64,000 nucleotides of DNA from Actimicrobium sp047621345 (GTDB taxonomy: Bacteria > Pseudomonadota > Gammaproteobacteria > Burkholderiales > Burkholderiaceae_D): positions 1-64,000 of the forward strand of contig JBLHLW010000013.1 of the NCBI GenBank assembly GCA_047621345.1. Reading direction: 5' to 3'. The position numbers and the translations under genes are program-made. A model generated the notes under the pieces. The model did no database searches and was not told the DNA's origin. It worked only from the letters and a program-made list of their open reading frames with translations. Positions 54,326-61,838 of this stretch are shown here, one piece after another. Within the stretch, counting starts at the first letter, position 1; every line of letters starts with the position of its first letter.

Positions 54326-54628
54326 ATGACTTCTCAAGCTTCCAACGGTGCCGATTTTCAGGACCCCTCCTACAATCCGGACAACTTGCTCAACACGCTG
54401 ATTCAGAAACTCGCGATCAAGAACGACGCTGCTCTCTCGCGCGCCCTTGAGGTCGCTCCACCGGTTATCAGCAAGATCCGTCATCGCCGCTTGCCGGTCG
54501 GTGCATCGCTACTGATACGCATGCATGAAGTCGCCGACCTGTCGATTGCAGAACTGAGGGCACTGATGGGAGATCGCCGCAGCAAGTACAGGGTCAGCGG
54601 GGTGAGGATCCCCTTAGAGCGAAGCTAG
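54326..54628 (+). CDS. Small helix-turn-helix (Cro/XRE-like) protein
   Basis: A 100-residue protein with an HTH-like central part: LNTLIQKLAIKNDAALSRAL near residues 24-43, then EVAPPVISKIRHRRLPVGAS and LLIRMHEVADLSIAELRALM. This has the helix pattern of a Cro/C1-type domain. The N-terminus is disordered. It may bind DNA and might control a nearby gene; it is divergent from the damaged PQQ dehydrogenase gene. No clear ribosome binding site other than GAAGGG at 54310-54315, which is 10 bases from the ATG. Confidence 0.72.
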   Translation: MTSQASNGADFQDPSYNPDNLLNTLIQKLAIKNDAALSRALEVAPPVISKIRHRRLPVGASLLIRMHEVADLSIAELRALMGDRRSKYRVSGVRIPLERS

Positions 54629-54726
54629 GACAGTAAAGAGTAACGAGAACGTGAAGGTGCGCGCCCGGCCAGAAGGCCAACTGGCAGCGCGCACCGCCGC
54701 TAGCATGGCACGCAACGATCTTTATG

Positions 54727-55251
54727 TCAGATCGCAAAAATCAGGCACGTCGTAGTGGCAAACGCGAAGAGCCGGCCTTGCGCATCAGTAATACGACCCT
54801 CAGCAATCGCCGTCTGCCCACCGACGTGCACGGTCTTGCCCTCGGCGCGCACGGGACCAATTTTGTCGGTGATGGCGCGGATGTAATTAATTTTGAGTTC
54901 CAGCGTCGTATAACCCTTACCCGCTGGCAACATCGAGTGCACGGCGCATCCGACACAAGAATCAAGCAATGTGGCCGCGTAACCGCCATGCACGCTGCCG
55001 AGCGGATTGTAATGTTGCTTGCCGGGCGTGCCCTGAAAAACCATCCGACCAGGCTCCCAGCAGATCGGCACGAAACCCATCAACGCTCCGATCGGCACCG
55101 ATGGTAATACGCCATCACCGATGGCCTGCAAAAATTCCAACCCGCTCAGTTCACGCAATTGCGCCATGCTCGATACGCCGGGATCGCCGAGGCGAATACG
55201 TGCTGCGCGCTCGTCATCAAGCCAGGATTGCAGAACGCTGTTGTCACTCAT
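54727..55251 (-). CDS. PaaI-type hotdog thioesterase
   Basis: A 174-residue hotdog-fold thioesterase. The active-site region NPLGSVHGGYAATLLDSCVG near residues 83-102 is the PaaI/4HBT signature, with the following TLELKINYIRAI near 116-127 and GRITDAQGRLFAFATTTCLI at the end. It probably hydrolyses an acyl- or aryl-CoA ester in the cytosol. An N-terminal extension of about 60 residues is longer than in PaaI but is common in this subgroup. It is divergent from a MarR gene with a palindromic operator between them. Confidence 0.88.
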   Translation of the reverse strand: MSDNSVLQSWLDDERAARIRLGDPGVSSMAQLRELSGLEFLQAIGDGVLPSVPIGALMGFVPICWEPGRMVFQGTPGKQHYNPLGSVHGGYAATLLDSCVGCAVHSMLPAGKGYTTLELKINYIRAITDKIGPVRAEGKTVHVGGQTAIAEGRITDAQGRLFAFATTTCLIFAI

Positions 55252-55316
55252 GAGATGGCCACCTTAAAAAATTGTTCGATAGTAGGTCGTTGCGCACGAT
55301 TGCACTAGCTGTTTAT

Positions 55317-55328
55317 GTGCATATGCAC
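55317..55328. promoter_or_regulatory. Palindromic MarR operator candidate
   Basis: GTGCATATGCAC is a perfect 12-bp palindrome, extended by flanking TA-rich bases, in the 130-base divergent region between the thioesterase and marR genes. A TATATT sequence just after it could be the -10 element of the marR promoter, so binding would block transcription. Confidence 0.55.
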
Positions 55329-55381
55329 TATATTCGCCTCTTTGAATAAATTCTCAACACTTCTTCTTGCATCCTTTCCCG

Positions 55382-55840
55382 ATGACTGCACTTTTAGCCC
55401 CAGGCTGCACCTGTTTCGCGTTGCGTAGCCTGACCCGCACGGTGTCGCGGCTCTACGACTTGCACTTGGCCGGCGTCGGCCTGAAGACCACCCAATTCTC
55501 GTTACTCAAACACATTGCCGCTGCGCCGATGCCGATGGCTCAACTGGCATCGCGATTATCGACCGACCGTACGACGCTGACGCGTAACTTAAAGCCTCTG
55601 CTCGAAGCCGGATGGATAACACTGACGCCGGGCAATGATGCACGCCAACGTATCGTGACATTAACCGACGATGGCGCAGCTAAATTTACCGGAGCGAAGC
55701 AGGCCTGGCGCACGGCGCAGCGCGAACTCGAGCGCACGCTCGGTCCGGAACTGGTCGCGGCACTCCATGGCGACGCAGCCAGTGCAATGCAATTGCTCAC
55801 GCCCTTACTTCAAGAAAAGTCCCATGTCCACGACATCTGA
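55382..55840 (+). CDS. MarR family transcriptional regulator
   Basis: A 152-residue winged-helix MarR regulator. The DNA-binding domain lies near residues 30-95 (TTQFSLLKHIAAAPMPMAQL, then ASRLSTDRTTLTRNLKPLLE and the wing NDARQRIVTLTDDG). Dimerising helices flank it. The ATG at 55382 is preferred to an in-frame TTG at 55367. It overlaps the MFS gene by 17 bases, so the two are co-expressed; MarR proteins of this layout repress their own transporter gene until a ligand binds. The palindrome upstream is its likely site. Confidence 0.92.
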   Translation: MTALLAPGCTCFALRSLTRTVSRLYDLHLAGVGLKTTQFSLLKHIAAAPMPMAQLASRLSTDRTTLTRNLKPLLEAGWITLTPGNDARQRIVTLTDDGAAKFTGAKQAWRTAQRELERTLGPELVAALHGDAASAMQLLTPLLQEKSHVHDI

Positions 55841-57047
55841 ACTATCCCCGCGCGCGTCGTGGATTCTGATCCTGTCGGCCAGCGCCATCCTGATGATCAC
55901 AATGGGAGCGCGCCTGACCACCGGCTTGTTCATGTCGCCCATCAACACATCAACAGGGCTAGGTATTGTATCCATCAGTTTTGCGCTGGCGGTCGGCCAG
56001 TTCGTCTGGGGAGCCGCACAGCCGATATTCGGCATTGTGGCCGACAAATATGGCTCGCCCAAGATCATCATCGCAGGCGCATTAATGCTAGCCACAGGGC
56101 TAGCCATCACGCCATTCATGTCGAGCCAATGGGGCCTGATGCTCAGTATGGGATTACTCAGCGCGGCTGGCGCTGGTGCTGGCAGTTTCTCCATCCTGAT
56201 CGGCGCCACTGCCCGATCGCTGCCACCGCAGCGGCGCGCCTTCGCCGCCGGCTTTATTAACGCTGGTGGCTCGCTAGGCCAGTTCGTCTTTGCACCACTG
56301 ATGCAGGCAATTATTAGTTCGGCCGGTTGGGTGATGGCGATGTTCACGATGGCAGCGACCACACTACTGACGATACCGCTGGCTTGGTCTTTTCGAAAAA
56401 AGAAGGTCGTCGCAACCCCTGCGAGCACAGTGATCAACGAAATCGGGCTGGGCCGACAAGTGCGCTTGGCCATGCGTGACCGCAGTTACTTGTGCCTGCA
56501 TGCCGGATTTTTTACATGCGGCTTTCATATCGCGTTTTTAGTCACGCATTTGCCAGGGGAAGTCGCCCTGTGCAATCTGTCCGCGGGGGTCTCGGCGACG
56601 GCACTGGCACTGATAGGCCTGTTCAATATTATTGGCAGCCTGTCGGCAGGTGCACTCGGGTCGCGCTTCCGCATGAAATATCTTCTCGTAGCGATGTATG
56701 CCAGTCGAGCCGTCATCATCGCAGCCTATTTGCTGGCTCCCAAGAATGCCTGGACCTTCTATATTTTTGCTGCGGCACTCGGGTTGACATGGCTAGCAAC
56801 CGTGCCGCCAACCGCTGGACTGGTGGGAAAGTTGTTTGGTATGCGCTATCTGGCCACGCTATTCGGACTCACATTGCTGTCACACCAGATTGGCGGTTTC
56901 TTTGGCGCCTGGCTGGGCGGTCTGGCCATGGAGCGCTTTGGGAACTACAACTGGATGTGGTACGCCGATATCGTGCTGGCGCTCGCAGCAGCGCTAGTCA
57001 ACCTGCCCATCCGGGAAGCACCGTTATCCGCACCGTTTCCGGCATAA
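55824..57047 (+). CDS. MFS transporter co-transcribed with marR
   Basis: A 407-residue polytopic MFS permease with about 12 hydrophobic helices. GIVADKYGSPKIIIAGALML near residues 72-91 is the motif-A loop. The GARLTTGLF opening helix and the GFINAGGSLGQFVFAPL segment near 150-166 resemble the oxalate/formate-antiporter and CynX-like groups, so it could exchange organic anions or export a toxic compound. The start MSTTSELSPRASW at 55824 lies inside the end of marR; longer in-frame starts have no support. It is likely under MarR control. Confidence 0.88.
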   Translation: MSTTSELSPRASWILILSASAILMITMGARLTTGLFMSPINTSTGLGIVSISFALAVGQFVWGAAQPIFGIVADKYGSPKIIIAGALMLATGLAITPFMSSQWGLMLSMGLLSAAGAGAGSFSILIGATARSLPPQRRAFAAGFINAGGSLGQFVFAPLMQAIISSAGWVMAMFTMAATTLLTIPLAWSFRKKKVVATPASTVINEIGLGRQVRLAMRDRSYLCLHAGFFTCGFHIAFLVTHLPGEVALCNLSAGVSATALALIGLFNIIGSLSAGALGSRFRMKYLLVAMYASRAVIIAAYLLAPKNAWTFYIFAAALGLTWLATVPPTAGLVGKLFGMRYLATLFGLTLLSHQIGGFFGAWLGGLAMERFGNYNWMWYADIVLALAAALVNLPIREAPLSAPFPA

Positions 57048-57319
57048 GCAAAAATTACTGACAATTTAAGGATTGAATTCCAAATCTCATCGACGATGCA
57101 GTCGTCAAACCTTTGTAGGGTGCAAAGTTGAACAGACAGCAAGCGCGCATAAAGTTTACAGTTTTTACTCAAATGAGAACCGATCTCATCTATAATCAAT
57201 TAGCGCTAACGCACCGTGTGCATTCAGCCGCTATTCGATGCCAGCCAGTTCGGTACCCCTCCCGCCAGCCAGCCTTGTCCGGCAAGGACTTCTCCTTGCA
57301 CTTACAGAACTGGAATGTC

Positions 57320-57724
57320 ATGAACTTATCTCAGACTAACACTGCAGTACTGCACCTCATCGACTCCACACCGACCAAGACCGCACCCCCGGAAAAATCC
57401 GAGGAAATGTCGATGCAGATAGAAGAACTCGATCTGCACCTGCACGAACCGAACAAGGCCTCAACGCGACCAGAATTGCTGGTGTCGGCAGTGCTGCATT
57501 TGATGTCGCATTACACTGCCCGCAGTCAGGAAGAGTCATGCATCAAGTTAGCGTCAGTCATTGAGCGTCACTTGAAAGCGCTCGCCAGCCTGCAAAATGT
57601 CGCACCGGTACTTCGTGCGACTTGCCTGCAGTTGTCGACGCAATGGGCGGATATCGTCGACCAAGCCATGATCAAGCCCAAAAAGCGCGGACTGATGAGG
57701 CGCTTGCTGCTAACTGCGCCATAG
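57320..57724 (+). CDS. Hypothetical protein (134 aa)
   Basis: A 134-residue soluble, mainly helical protein starting MNLSQTNTAVLHLIDSTP. A disordered acidic N-terminus (about residues 1-50) precedes a helical domain (LLVSAVLHLMSHYTARSQEE near 55-74, then LASVIERHLKALASLQNVAP) and a basic tail (KPKKRGLMRRLLL). Two cysteines are present. I do not recognise the family. Similar small helical proteins occur as orphans in Burkholderiales, but this is recollection. The upstream ribosome binding site is poor. Confidence 0.62.
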   Translation: MNLSQTNTAVLHLIDSTPTKTAPPEKSEEMSMQIEELDLHLHEPNKASTRPELLVSAVLHLMSHYTARSQEESCIKLASVIERHLKALASLQNVAPVLRATCLQLSTQWADIVDQAMIKPKKRGLMRRLLLTAP

Positions 57725-57753
57725 CGCAATGTTGATCGTGCAGGCGGCGAAAA

Positions 57754-58194
57754 TCAGCAATTTCCTTTTTTTGCCTGTCCGGGAGGACAGTGGCCGCCGT
57801 CATGTCGGTTGTCGCGATCATCCCGATCATCGTAGTGATCGTCATGGCGATCTTTCTTGCCCTTCTTGTGTTTTTTCCCGTCCTGCTTCCAGCCACCGCG
57901 ATCGAGTCGCCAGCCATCGCTTTCCTGGCGCCATTGCGGTTGGTCGTAACGATAGTCGATTCGATTACGTTCCCAGTGACCGGTCGACCAGACATGCTGG
58001 TTGCCATTCCAGTTCCAGTAACCGGGGGCCCACAGATAGCCGCTGCGGGGCGAGGGAACGACTTCATAACGTACTGGCGGCGGCGCATCGCCAAGGATGA
58101 TATTCACGCTGACCTGAGCCATGGCCTGGGTCGGCAGGAAGGCAGCGGAGCTGATGGCTAGCATGGCGACTGTGGCGCAAAGTATTTTTTTCAT
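57754..58194 (-). CDS. Secreted YXWGXW/WXXGXW-motif protein
   Basis: A 146-residue exported protein. The signal peptide MKKILCATVAMLAISSAAFL, with cleavage near TQAMA, supports the start at 58194, preceded by GGGAGCACAAA. The mature part has aromatic repeats (GYLWAPGYWNWNGNQHVWST, then GHWERNRIDYRY and WRQESDGWRLDRGGW) as in YXWGXW-repeat proteins, and a very charged His/Asp/Lys tail (KKHKKGKKDRHDDHYDDRDD) ending in two cysteines. The tail could bind metal ions. It is probably periplasmic or cell-envelope located, with unknown function. Confidence 0.82.
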   Translation of the reverse strand: MKKILCATVAMLAISSAAFLPTQAMAQVSVNIILGDAPPPVRYEVVPSPRSGYLWAPGYWNWNGNQHVWSTGHWERNRIDYRYDQPQWRQESDGWRLDRGGWKQDGKKHKKGKKDRHDDHYDDRDDRDNRHDGGHCPPGQAKKGNC

Positions 58195-58280
58195 TTTGTG
58201 CTCCCGGTAAGTTGAACTGCTGCCGACTATACCCAGAAATACACGAAAGTCCGCATTCAACAAATCTGCTTACACGTTAG

Positions 58281-58940
58281 TTATTGCTGGTGGGGGCGCT
58301 GCAGGCGCTTTTCAACCCGTCGCTGCACGGCTTCGAACAGCATGCTCAGGCACCAGTACAGCAAGGCCGCCGTCACATACAACGGCAACGGCCTAAATGT
58401 CGTGGCGATTACTTCCTTGGTAGCAAGCATCAGCTCGGTGACAGTAATGACTGACACAAGGGACGTATCCTTAATCAGGCTGATCAACGTATTGCCCATC
58501 GACGGAACGGCAATACGTAAGGCTTGCGGCCCGACGACGAAGCGCAGTGTCTGTATCCACGTCAAGCCAAGACTATAACTAGCCGCCCATTGTCCGCTAC
58601 TGACACCCTGAACTGCGCCACGCAAGCTTTCCGACAGGAAGGCACCAGCATTCATGCTCAGCGCCAGAATACCGGCACTCACCGGGGAAAACTCGATGCC
58701 GATACTGGGCAAGCCGTAATAAATCAGAAACACTTGCACCAGCAGTGGCGTACCACGAATCATGCTGACATAGAGCGCCGCTGGCCATTGCAATATGCGC
58801 CATGGCAGCAGCCGTGCCGTAGCCAACACGGCCCCGAGCAACAAGCCCCCCGCCATCGAGGCAACCGCAAACATCACCGTGTACAGCACGCCTTTAAGCA
58901 TGATCGGTGCTGCGAGGGTCAATAGTTCGATCAGGGTCAT
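58281..58940 (-). CDS. Amino acid ABC permease, cystine type
   Basis: A 219-residue permease of the HisMQ/polar amino acid family. About five membrane helices are seen. The EAA-type loop is visible: ESLRGAVQGVSSGQWAASYS near residues 104-123, then LGLTWIQTLRFVVGPQALRI. The partner binding protein resembles the cystine protein FliY/TcyJ, so TcyL-like cystine uptake is likely. It lies 78 bases after the binding-protein gene, behind a terminator. No ATPase gene follows; the next upstream and downstream genes are unrelated. Confidence 0.9.
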   Translation of the reverse strand: MTLIELLTLAAPIMLKGVLYTVMFAVASMAGGLLLGAVLATARLLPWRILQWPAALYVSMIRGTPLLVQVFLIYYGLPSIGIEFSPVSAGILALSMNAGAFLSESLRGAVQGVSSGQWAASYSLGLTWIQTLRFVVGPQALRIAVPSMGNTLISLIKDTSLVSVITVTELMLATKEVIATTFRPLPLYVTAALLYWCLSMLFEAVQRRVEKRLQRPHQQ

Positions 58941-58965
58941 CGTGTCTCCGGTCTGTCCAGTAGTT

Positions 58966-58996
58966 AAAAAAATCCCCGCATCACTGTGCGGGGATT
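58966..58996 (-). terminator. Terminator between binding protein and permease genes
   Basis: On the minus strand AATCCCCGCA-CAGTGA-TGCGGGGATT, a ten-bp stem, is followed by about seven T residues. It lies just after the binding-protein stop and before the permease, and would make the binding protein more abundant than the permease. Confidence 0.9.
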
Positions 58997-59018
58997 GTGC
59001 AAGTCCTGCTTCAAAAAA

Positions 59019-59825
59019 TCACTTTGCCGCAGGCGATTTGCTCACGTCAATTCCAAACCATTGCACCGAGACTCTGGCAAAGCTGCCATCGGCAATGATG
59101 GCTGCCAGCGCCGTATTGAGCGCGACCTTGAATTGCGGATTGCCCTTGACGAATGGAATGCCCATTTGCGCAACCTCGCCAATCGCCGCACCAGCCTTGA
59201 TCGGCAAGGGCGACGCCTTCAGCAAATACGACACCATCAGGCTATCGTTCAAGGCCGCGTCGACACGACCAGCTGCCAAATCCTGCAAGTACTCGGGCGC
59301 GCCCGGATAACTCTTGACATCAACCCCGGCGACCGCTTTGGCGCGCTCTTCATAATTGGTGCCCTGCCCGACGCCGAGCTTCTTGCCCTTGAGGTCATCG
59401 AGACTGGCAAACTGCCGTTGCTCGTTCTTGCGCACGATCAACTGTGCACTTGATAGGGTATAAGGATCAGAGAAATCGAAGCTCGCCGCGCGCTGCGGCG
59501 TGATGCCCACCTGATTAAGAATGATGTCGTACTTGCCAGCGGACAGACCAGCCAGTATGCCGCTCCATTCGATGGTGGTGAACTCGGGCTTGAGACCCAT
59601 TTTTGCCGCCAGTAACCGAGCGACATCGATTTCAAAACCGCTCAATGCGCGGGTTGTCGTATCCCTAAAGTTAAACGGAGGGTAGGTGCCTTCCACCCCG
59701 ACTTTCAACGTACCACGTGCTTGCACGGTGGCCAGTAAATCTGCTGCATTGGCTTGAAGTGCCAGACCGGACAGTAGCAACGCGGCCAACAGACTAACCA
59801 ATTTTCTTGCAGGTGCTGCACGCAT
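59019..59825 (-). CDS. Cystine-type ABC substrate-binding protein
   Basis: A 268-residue periplasmic binding protein of family 3 (PBP type 2). The signal peptide ends near ALQANAA (residue about 28). LKVGVEGTYPPFNFRDTTTR near residues 40-59 is the ligand-binding start; LNQVGITPQRAASFDFSDPY, then GKKLGVGQGTNYEE and the end WFGIDVSK follow the E. coli cystine protein FliY/TcyJ closely. Cystine or a similar amino acid is the probable ligand. The permease gene follows after a terminator; the usual ATPase is absent. Confidence 0.9.
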   Translation of the reverse strand: MRAAPARKLVSLLAALLLSGLALQANAADLLATVQARGTLKVGVEGTYPPFNFRDTTTRALSGFEIDVARLLAAKMGLKPEFTTIEWSGILAGLSAGKYDIILNQVGITPQRAASFDFSDPYTLSSAQLIVRKNEQRQFASLDDLKGKKLGVGQGTNYEERAKAVAGVDVKSYPGAPEYLQDLAAGRVDAALNDSLMVSYLLKASPLPIKAGAAIGEVAQMGIPFVKGNPQFKVALNTALAAIIADGSFARVSVQWFGIDVSKSPAAK

Positions 59826-60126
59826 GGAGTTCCTTATATTCGATGGCCGATAGGCTCGGGGGGCAAAGTGTAGACAGATGGATCGACATTACCAAGGATT
59901 TAAACAGAATGTGCTTACAGCAGAACAGCGAAGCGGCTTGGCTCGGAAAATGACGATTTTCATTACAAATAAAAATACCAATAGCCCACACCCGAATACC
60001 GCGAATATGTTATGTTCGGTGGGTGAATATTTGAAGGGTTTTTACTCTAGCATTTTTATTTACTGCGTCAAGACTCATCCTCTTTAAGCGCACCCTCATT
60101 GATTTTCACAGCAAAGAGCAACACTC
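59826..60126. other. Divergent intergenic region
   Basis: About 300 AT-rich bases between the binding-protein and porin genes. They must contain promoters for both directions. I see no operator or hairpin strong enough to name. Confidence 0.45.
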
Positions 60127-61395
60127 ATGTACAGCTGGACCAAACGTCCCACGTCTCCGCTCCTGACGACCATTGCTCTGGCCACATTGTTACTGCTAGC
60201 AACCCGCGATGTCCGGGCTGACGACGGCACCACACCAACTTACCTTGTCAGCGGCTTCGGTACGGTCGGCGTGGCCCATTCCAGCGAAAAATACGCCGAT
60301 TACACAGACAGTCCATCGACCAAGCCCAACGGCACCGGCGCGACCCGCCGCTGGAGTACGGACCTCGATACCCTGTTCGGACTACAAATTGCGGCGACGA
60401 TTACCCCGAACCTGTCGGCCGTTTTGCAAGTGATCTCCCAGCAGCAGTACGACAACAGCTATCGCCCTAGCGTAGAGTGGGCCAACATCAAGTACGCGAT
60501 CACGCCCGACTTCATGGTCCGCGTTGGGCGCATCGCCTTGCCAACCTTCCTGGTCGGTGACTACCGCAACGTCGGCTATGCGGTGCCTTGGGTGCGGCCT
60601 CCGGTTGAACTGTATAGCCGGCTAGTGCCAATGACGGCCAACGATGGCATCGATGCGAGCTATCGCACCTACATTGGAGAGGCCAGCAATACGCTGCAAC
60701 TAAGCTACGGCAGCGACATATTTCGCAGCCCGCGACTTAACTCGCCAAACAAGGTGCAAAACCTCGTCGGCCTGGTCAATACGTTCACCAGCGGGGCAAC
60801 CACCTTGCGCGCGTCGTACCAGCGCGCAGGGCTGACCGTCCCGGACAGTAACGCATTCTTCGATCGGTACAGACAGTTCGGACCGGCAGGTAATGCGATT
60901 GCAGACAACTATTCGTTAGCGCACCAGCGCATCTCTTTCCTGTCGCTAGGTGCCACCTACGACCCGGGCGACTGGTTCCTGATGAGCGAATGGGGCAGCG
61001 GAAAATTCTCGTCCGTCATTGGCAACCAGACCGCGTGGTATGCCAGCGGCGGTTACCGGCTCGGTGCATGGACACCCTACGCAACGTATTCAACCTCAAA
61101 AAAGCACAGCCCTATATCCGACTCGGGCCTGAATCCAGCGCGGCTCCCCGCCGCGGCAGCCGCCGGTGCGGTGGCTCTCAATGGCGTCCTGAATAACCTG
61201 CTCAAGCCAACCACCAGCAGTACGATTTCACTCGGCACGCGCTGGGACGTCAGGAGCAATGTCGCCCTCAAACTGCAAATTGACCATATCCGGCCGACAG
61301 CCGGTTCATCGGCCGGACTGGTCAATGTTTCCTCGGGCTATTCACCAGATGCCAGCTTCAATGTGGTGAGCCTCGTTGCCGATTTCGTATTTTGA
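60127..61395 (+). CDS. Outer membrane porin-like beta-barrel protein
   Basis: A 422-residue outer membrane protein. A signal peptide with core LLTTIALATLLLLATRDVRA (about residues 12-31) is followed by alternating beta-strand sequence, and the C-terminus ends in ...VADFVF with the terminal Phe of outer membrane barrels. SGFGTVGVAHSSEKYADY near residues 40-57 and FGLQIAATITPNLSAVLQVI near 78-97 are typical of the porin-like family seen beside c-di-GMP genes. The substrate is unknown. It overlaps the next gene by one base (TGATG). Confidence 0.85.
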   Translation: MYSWTKRPTSPLLTTIALATLLLLATRDVRADDGTTPTYLVSGFGTVGVAHSSEKYADYTDSPSTKPNGTGATRRWSTDLDTLFGLQIAATITPNLSAVLQVISQQQYDNSYRPSVEWANIKYAITPDFMVRVGRIALPTFLVGDYRNVGYAVPWVRPPVELYSRLVPMTANDGIDASYRTYIGEASNTLQLSYGSDIFRSPRLNSPNKVQNLVGLVNTFTSGATTLRASYQRAGLTVPDSNAFFDRYRQFGPAGNAIADNYSLAHQRISFLSLGATYDPGDWFLMSEWGSGKFSSVIGNQTAWYASGGYRLGAWTPYATYSTSKKHSPISDSGLNPARLPAAAAAGAVALNGVLNNLLKPTTSSTISLGTRWDVRSNVALKLQIDHIRPTAGSSAGLVNVSSGYSPDASFNVVSLVADFVF

Positions 61396-61838
61396 TGAAG
61401 AACTTCGTGCGTCGTTCATTGCGCCTGTCTCTCGTCACAGTCAGTGTTGTACTGAGCCTGTCCTGCACCGCTGCGACTGCCGACGTGGTGGCCGTCGTCT
61501 CACTAAAAAGTCCGTTGGCCGGCCTGACAAAAAGTCAGGTCGCCAATCTTTTTCTTGGCAACGCCAGTATGTTGGTGCATGGAGAACCGGTCATACCCAT
61601 CGACATGGGCGCCGGTACGCCGGTACGTAACGCGTTCTATGCCAGCTATGCCGGGAAAAATCCCGCCCAAATCAGGGCGCACTGGTCGAAGCTCATTTTT
61701 ACTGGTCGAGGACAGCCGCCAATAGAAGTATCCAGCAGCAGCGAGCTAAAAAGCCTGATCGCCAATAATCCCCGCATGATCGGCTACCTCGACACAACGA
61801 TGCTCGATGGCAGCGTCCGAGCCCTGATATCGCCATGA
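61395..61838 (+). CDS. PstS-like small periplasmic protein
   Basis: A 147-residue exported protein with signal MKNFVRRSLRLSLVTVSVVL and so on. The mature part is a half-size phosphate-binding-like domain: LTKSQVANLFLGNASML near residues 43-59, then GAGTPVRNAFYASYAGKNPA and IRAHWSKLIFTGRGQPP, and NNPRMIGYLDTTML. Such PBP-like proteins lack the full two-lobe structure. It starts in the stop codon of the porin gene and overlaps the c-di-GMP gene by four bases (ATGA), which strongly suggests a joint function, perhaps as a periplasmic sensor input. This is inference. Confidence 0.85.
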   Translation: MKNFVRRSLRLSLVTVSVVLSLSCTAATADVVAVVSLKSPLAGLTKSQVANLFLGNASMLVHGEPVIPIDMGAGTPVRNAFYASYAGKNPAQIRAHWSKLIFTGRGQPPIEVSSSSELKSLIANNPRMIGYLDTTMLDGSVRALISP

